Source of the DNA: Micrococcaceae bacterium UBA7136
Lineage (GTDB): Bacteria > Actinomycetota > Actinomycetes > Actinomycetales > Micrococcaceae
Direction of reading: 5' to 3'
Assembly (NCBI GenBank): GCA_002492045.1
Contig: DKXC01000116.1
Coordinates: 59,139 to 65,352 of the forward strand
DNA: 6,214 bases
The position numbers were made by a program, and so were the translations under genes. Every line of letters starts with the position of its first letter. Positions within the stretch are counted from its first letter, which is position 1. Below the pieces are notes generated by a model. It searched no databases, was not told the origin of the DNA, and saw nothing but the letters and a program-made list of their open reading frames with translations. This document shows, piece after piece, positions 5,232 through 6,214 of this stretch.

Positions 5232-5453
5232 GTGGCCCCAAAGAAGAATCTGCTGCCCCTTCTTATCACTCTGTGTGTTCTCGCAGCTATCCCGCTCCCC
5301 TTTGCTCTGGTTTTGACCGGTCTAGAAGGTCTTTTACAGGGTTCTGCCGCGGCCCTCAAAGAGTTCCTGGTCAGCTACTTCTTTGGACTTTTCACACTTC
5401 TAGCTGGCCTGGGCTGGTATCTCTGGAAGAACCGCGACTCCAGCAAACAGTGA
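5232..5453 (+). CDS. Small two-helix membrane protein, unknown function
   Basis: I do not recognise this protein. The start is placed at GTG 5232 because GGAGG (5222-5226) lies five bases before it; the in-frame GTG codons at 5205 and 5220 have no such site. The 73-residue product begins MAPKKN, then a hydrophobic helix at about 7-29 and a second at about 45-66, ending in the basic tail WKNRDSSKQ. The positive residues at both ends suggest both termini in the cytoplasm. The loop (30-44) is short and mildly acidic. It lies directly to the right of the direct-repeat copy and converges with the small acidic gene. Helper-like or toxin-like two-helix proteins of this size occur in defence loci, but nothing here proves that. 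Confidence 0.6.
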   Translation: MAPKKNLLPLLITLCVLAAIPLPFALVLTGLEGLLQGSAAALKEFLVSYFFGLFTLLAGLGWYLWKNRDSSKQ

Positions 5454-5489
5454 AGTCTAGAGCGACGTGCCGCAAGGGGGGGGCAGGGA

Positions 5490-5606
5490 TTACTGGGTAG
5501 CCAGGATAGCGTTTACCCCTTCTAGTCGTTCTAGGACGGTTTCCATAGCTTCGTTAAAGTCTAGGTCTGCGTCGCTGGTGGAGGCTTCTTGAGGCGTAAT
5601 AGTCAT
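5490..5606 (-). CDS. 38-residue acidic small protein, unknown
   Basis: A short frame from ATG 5606 to TAA 5490, with AGGAAGGAAG seven bases before the ATG, the best evidence that it is translated. The product starts MTITPQEASTSDADLDFNEA and continues as a probable amphipathic helix with the core METVLERLEGVNAIL. It has eight acidic residues and one arginine, no cysteine and no lysine. It is not a family I know. It could be a small regulatory or antitoxin-like peptide, a peptide precursor leader, or a remnant of a longer gene. Two small hairpins lie upstream. No clear promoter could be fixed. It converges on the two-helix membrane protein, with only 36 bp between them. Confidence 0.5.
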   Translation of the reverse strand: MTITPQEASTSDADLDFNEAMETVLERLEGVNAILATQ

Positions 5607-5643
5607 GGACGAACTTCCTTCCTAGCTCTTTCAAGGACGCTCA

Positions 5644-5699
5644 CCAAGGGTTCCTTGGCCTGGTGGGTTTAAGCCTAGCCTACAAGGTTCTTTGAACCT
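5644..5699. repeat. Two small hairpins upstream of the 38-residue gene
   Basis: CCAAGG-GTT-CCTTGG (5644-5658) and AGGTTC-TTT-GAACCT (5685-5699) are each perfect 6-bp stems with 3-base loops, 26 bp apart. They lie 38-93 bp before the ATG of the minus-strand small gene. They could be leader hairpins or operators. The rest of 5607-5774 shows no gene. Confidence 0.4.
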
Positions 5700-5774
5700 A
5701 CGGCCCACTGATCAAGAGCTCTCGGTCTGCTCACCTCAAGAAACTCGGCGGGGTTCGAGGAATCCTAGACTGCC

Positions 5775-5803
5775 TTGAAAAACAGTAACCCCGGCGATAT
5801 ACA
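5775..5803 (+). promoter_or_regulatory. Sigma-70-type promoter for the Abi-like gene
   Basis: TTGAAA (5775-5780), exactly 17 bp, TATACA (5798-5803): nine of twelve consensus bases at ideal spacing, facing the Abi-like gene. Transcription would start near 5810 and give a leader of about 45 bases. The arms of an inverted repeat fall in the spacer and just after the start site. Confidence 0.6.
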
Positions 5804-5826
5804 AGAGCAGGGATCGTTCCGGGGTT
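5787..5826. repeat. Inverted repeat straddling the Abi-like promoter
   Basis: AACCCCGG (5787-5794) pairs with CCGGGGTT (5819-5826), and CGAT (5795-5798) with ATCG (5813-5816), leaving a TT bulge and a 14-base loop. One arm is in the promoter spacer and the other near +10 to +17, a layout that suits a repressor bound at two half sites. As RNA, the minus-strand copy is followed by ACTGTTTTTC and the plus-strand copy by TTTTC, so a two-way terminator is also possible. Confidence 0.5.
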
Positions 5827-5838
5827 TTCACTCCCCAG

Positions 5839-5844
5839 TATAAT
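5839..5844 (+). promoter_or_regulatory. Consensus -10 box next to the Abi-like start
   Basis: A perfect TATAAT ends ten bases before ATG 5855. A transcript from it would start at about 5851 and have a leader of only a few bases, close to leaderless. No -35 match is found at the right distance. It overlaps the alternative ATG at 5843, which argues against that codon as the start. Confidence 0.4.
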
Positions 5845-5854
5845 GCCAAGAACC

Positions 5855-6067
5855 ATGGCAAACAAGAAGGTATCAGTCGAAGAGTTAGAGTTGTGGTTCT
5901 CTGAGCCTAGACTTCATAGGTACAGGATGTATAGGAATCCAGAGCAGGCCTACCACTGGAATGCTCATATCACCAAGGAACTCTTAGTTGACATCGAACA
6001 CTTCGAAATCCTACTGCGAAATGCAGCAGACAGAGCCCTCCGCCAAGATAACGAGGGTTATTCATAA
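5855..6067 (+). pseudogene. Abi-like protein, N-terminal fragment cut by an insertion sequence
   Basis: The 70 visible residues (MANKKVSVEELELWFSEPRL, then HRYRMYRN) show the N-terminal pattern of actinobacterial Abi-like (abortive-infection family) proteins: an (L/W)FSEPRL..Y opening, then YHWNAHITKELLVDIEHFEILLRNAADRAL, where the W-N pair and the E..LRNA motif are the signature. Family members usually have some 200 or more residues. Here similarity stops at about residue 63, and the last codons (EGYS, stop at 6067) fall in the end of an insertion sequence whose transposase reads from the other side. The gene is therefore broken. ATG 5855 is preferred over 5843 because TATAAT overlaps the latter; neither has a ribosome binding site. 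A sampled line of the gene has 26 of 60 G+C, low for this genome. Confidence 0.72.
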
Positions 6068-6214
6068 GGGGTACCCCGCAGCCAAAAAGAGCAACCCGCG
6101 AACTACTGGAAACACCCGCCCATACGAGTCCAACGGACGCCTGAAGCCTGGGTGCAGAACCCGCCAGCTCTTCACCTGAGCAATAACCCGCTCCACCACC
6201 GACCGTAGCCGATT
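6062..6214 (-). mobile_element. Insertion sequence end with DDE transposase C-terminus (runs off window)
   Basis: The minus strand is open from the right edge to TGA at 6062 and encodes 50 residues beginning NRLRSVVERVIAQVK, then SWRVLHPGFRRPLDSYGRVF and a hydrophobic end LFLAAGYPL. This is the C-terminal pattern of IS5-superfamily (DDE_Tnp_4-like) transposases: the E of VVER is the third catalytic acid, and K follows seven residues later, as in the DDE signature. The arrangement places the IS right end just beyond the stop, most likely near 6053 (GAGGGTTATTCATAAGG could be the terminal inverted repeat). The upstream two thirds of the transposase and the other end are outside. No other feature was seen in 6068-6214. 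Confidence 0.8.

Noticed and set aside
5111..5359. Minus-strand Arg-rich frame overlapping the small membrane protein.
   Set aside because: Very basic, low-complexity composition, no ribosome binding site, and it crosses the inverted repeats; it is a shadow.
5476..5483. Run of eight G as a phase-variation tract.
   Set aside because: It lies between two convergent genes, after both stop codons and in no promoter, so slippage would change nothing visible.
5672..5682. Second iron-box-like half (TAGGCTAGGCT on the minus strand) before the 38-residue gene.
   Set aside because: Only about 11 of 19 positions fit the DtxR/IdeR consensus and the right half has almost no match.
5988..6179. Plus-strand frame continuing past the Abi-like fragment as its frameshifted C-terminus.
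   Set aside because: No frame after 6053 resembles the Abi family, while the opposite strand clearly encodes a transposase end.

Overview
The window looks like the chromosome of a mid-to-high GC actinobacterium, perhaps close to Actinomycetaceae. This rests on a compact block of upp, tRNA-Ser and tadA, on the codon bias, and on TANNNT -10 boxes placed so close to ATG that leaderless transcripts are likely. The species cannot be named from the sequence.

Positions 1-4152 are mostly housekeeping. Six features read on the minus strand: an asparaginase-like protein (2700-3206), a four-helix membrane protein (1985-2599) two bases upstream of tadA (1500-1982), a TetR-family regulator (763-1407), tRNA-Ser(CGA) with its promoter and terminator (567-745), and the first 137 codons of upp (1-411). 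A 3-mercaptopyruvate sulfurtransferase-like gene, sseA (3313-4152), diverges on the plus strand. tadA and tRNA-Ser both concern decoding, and upp does pyrimidine salvage. The membrane protein has a DtxR/IdeR-like half site in its leader.

From the last codons of sseA onward the character changes: GC falls (sampled 60-base lines give about 43-53 %, against 65-73 % in sampled lines of sseA and tadA) and the genes look accessory. A 15-bp exact direct repeat, with a further matching GAAG-type tail, lies in the 3' end of sseA (4125-4146) and again at 5155-5176. It brackets about 1 kb that carries (i) a promoter with a perfect 14-bp palindrome in its spacer, apparently driving a ~65-nt two-hairpin RNA that ends in a strong intrinsic terminator, (ii) a convergent DUF3800 gene (4332-5045) with a leaderless-type promoter, and (iii) a dense set of nested and crossing inverted repeats just upstream of that gene. 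This is the best candidate in the window for an undescribed small mobile or defence-type cassette. No integrase or transposase is inside it.

From 5177 to the end there is a small two-helix membrane protein (GTG start at 5232), a 38-residue acidic protein on the minus strand (5490-5606), and the N-terminal part of an Abi-like (abortive-infection family) protein (5855-6067). The Abi-like reading frame is cut off by an insertion sequence: the last 50 residues of a DDE transposase, probably IS5 superfamily, run in from the right edge on the minus strand (6062-6214).
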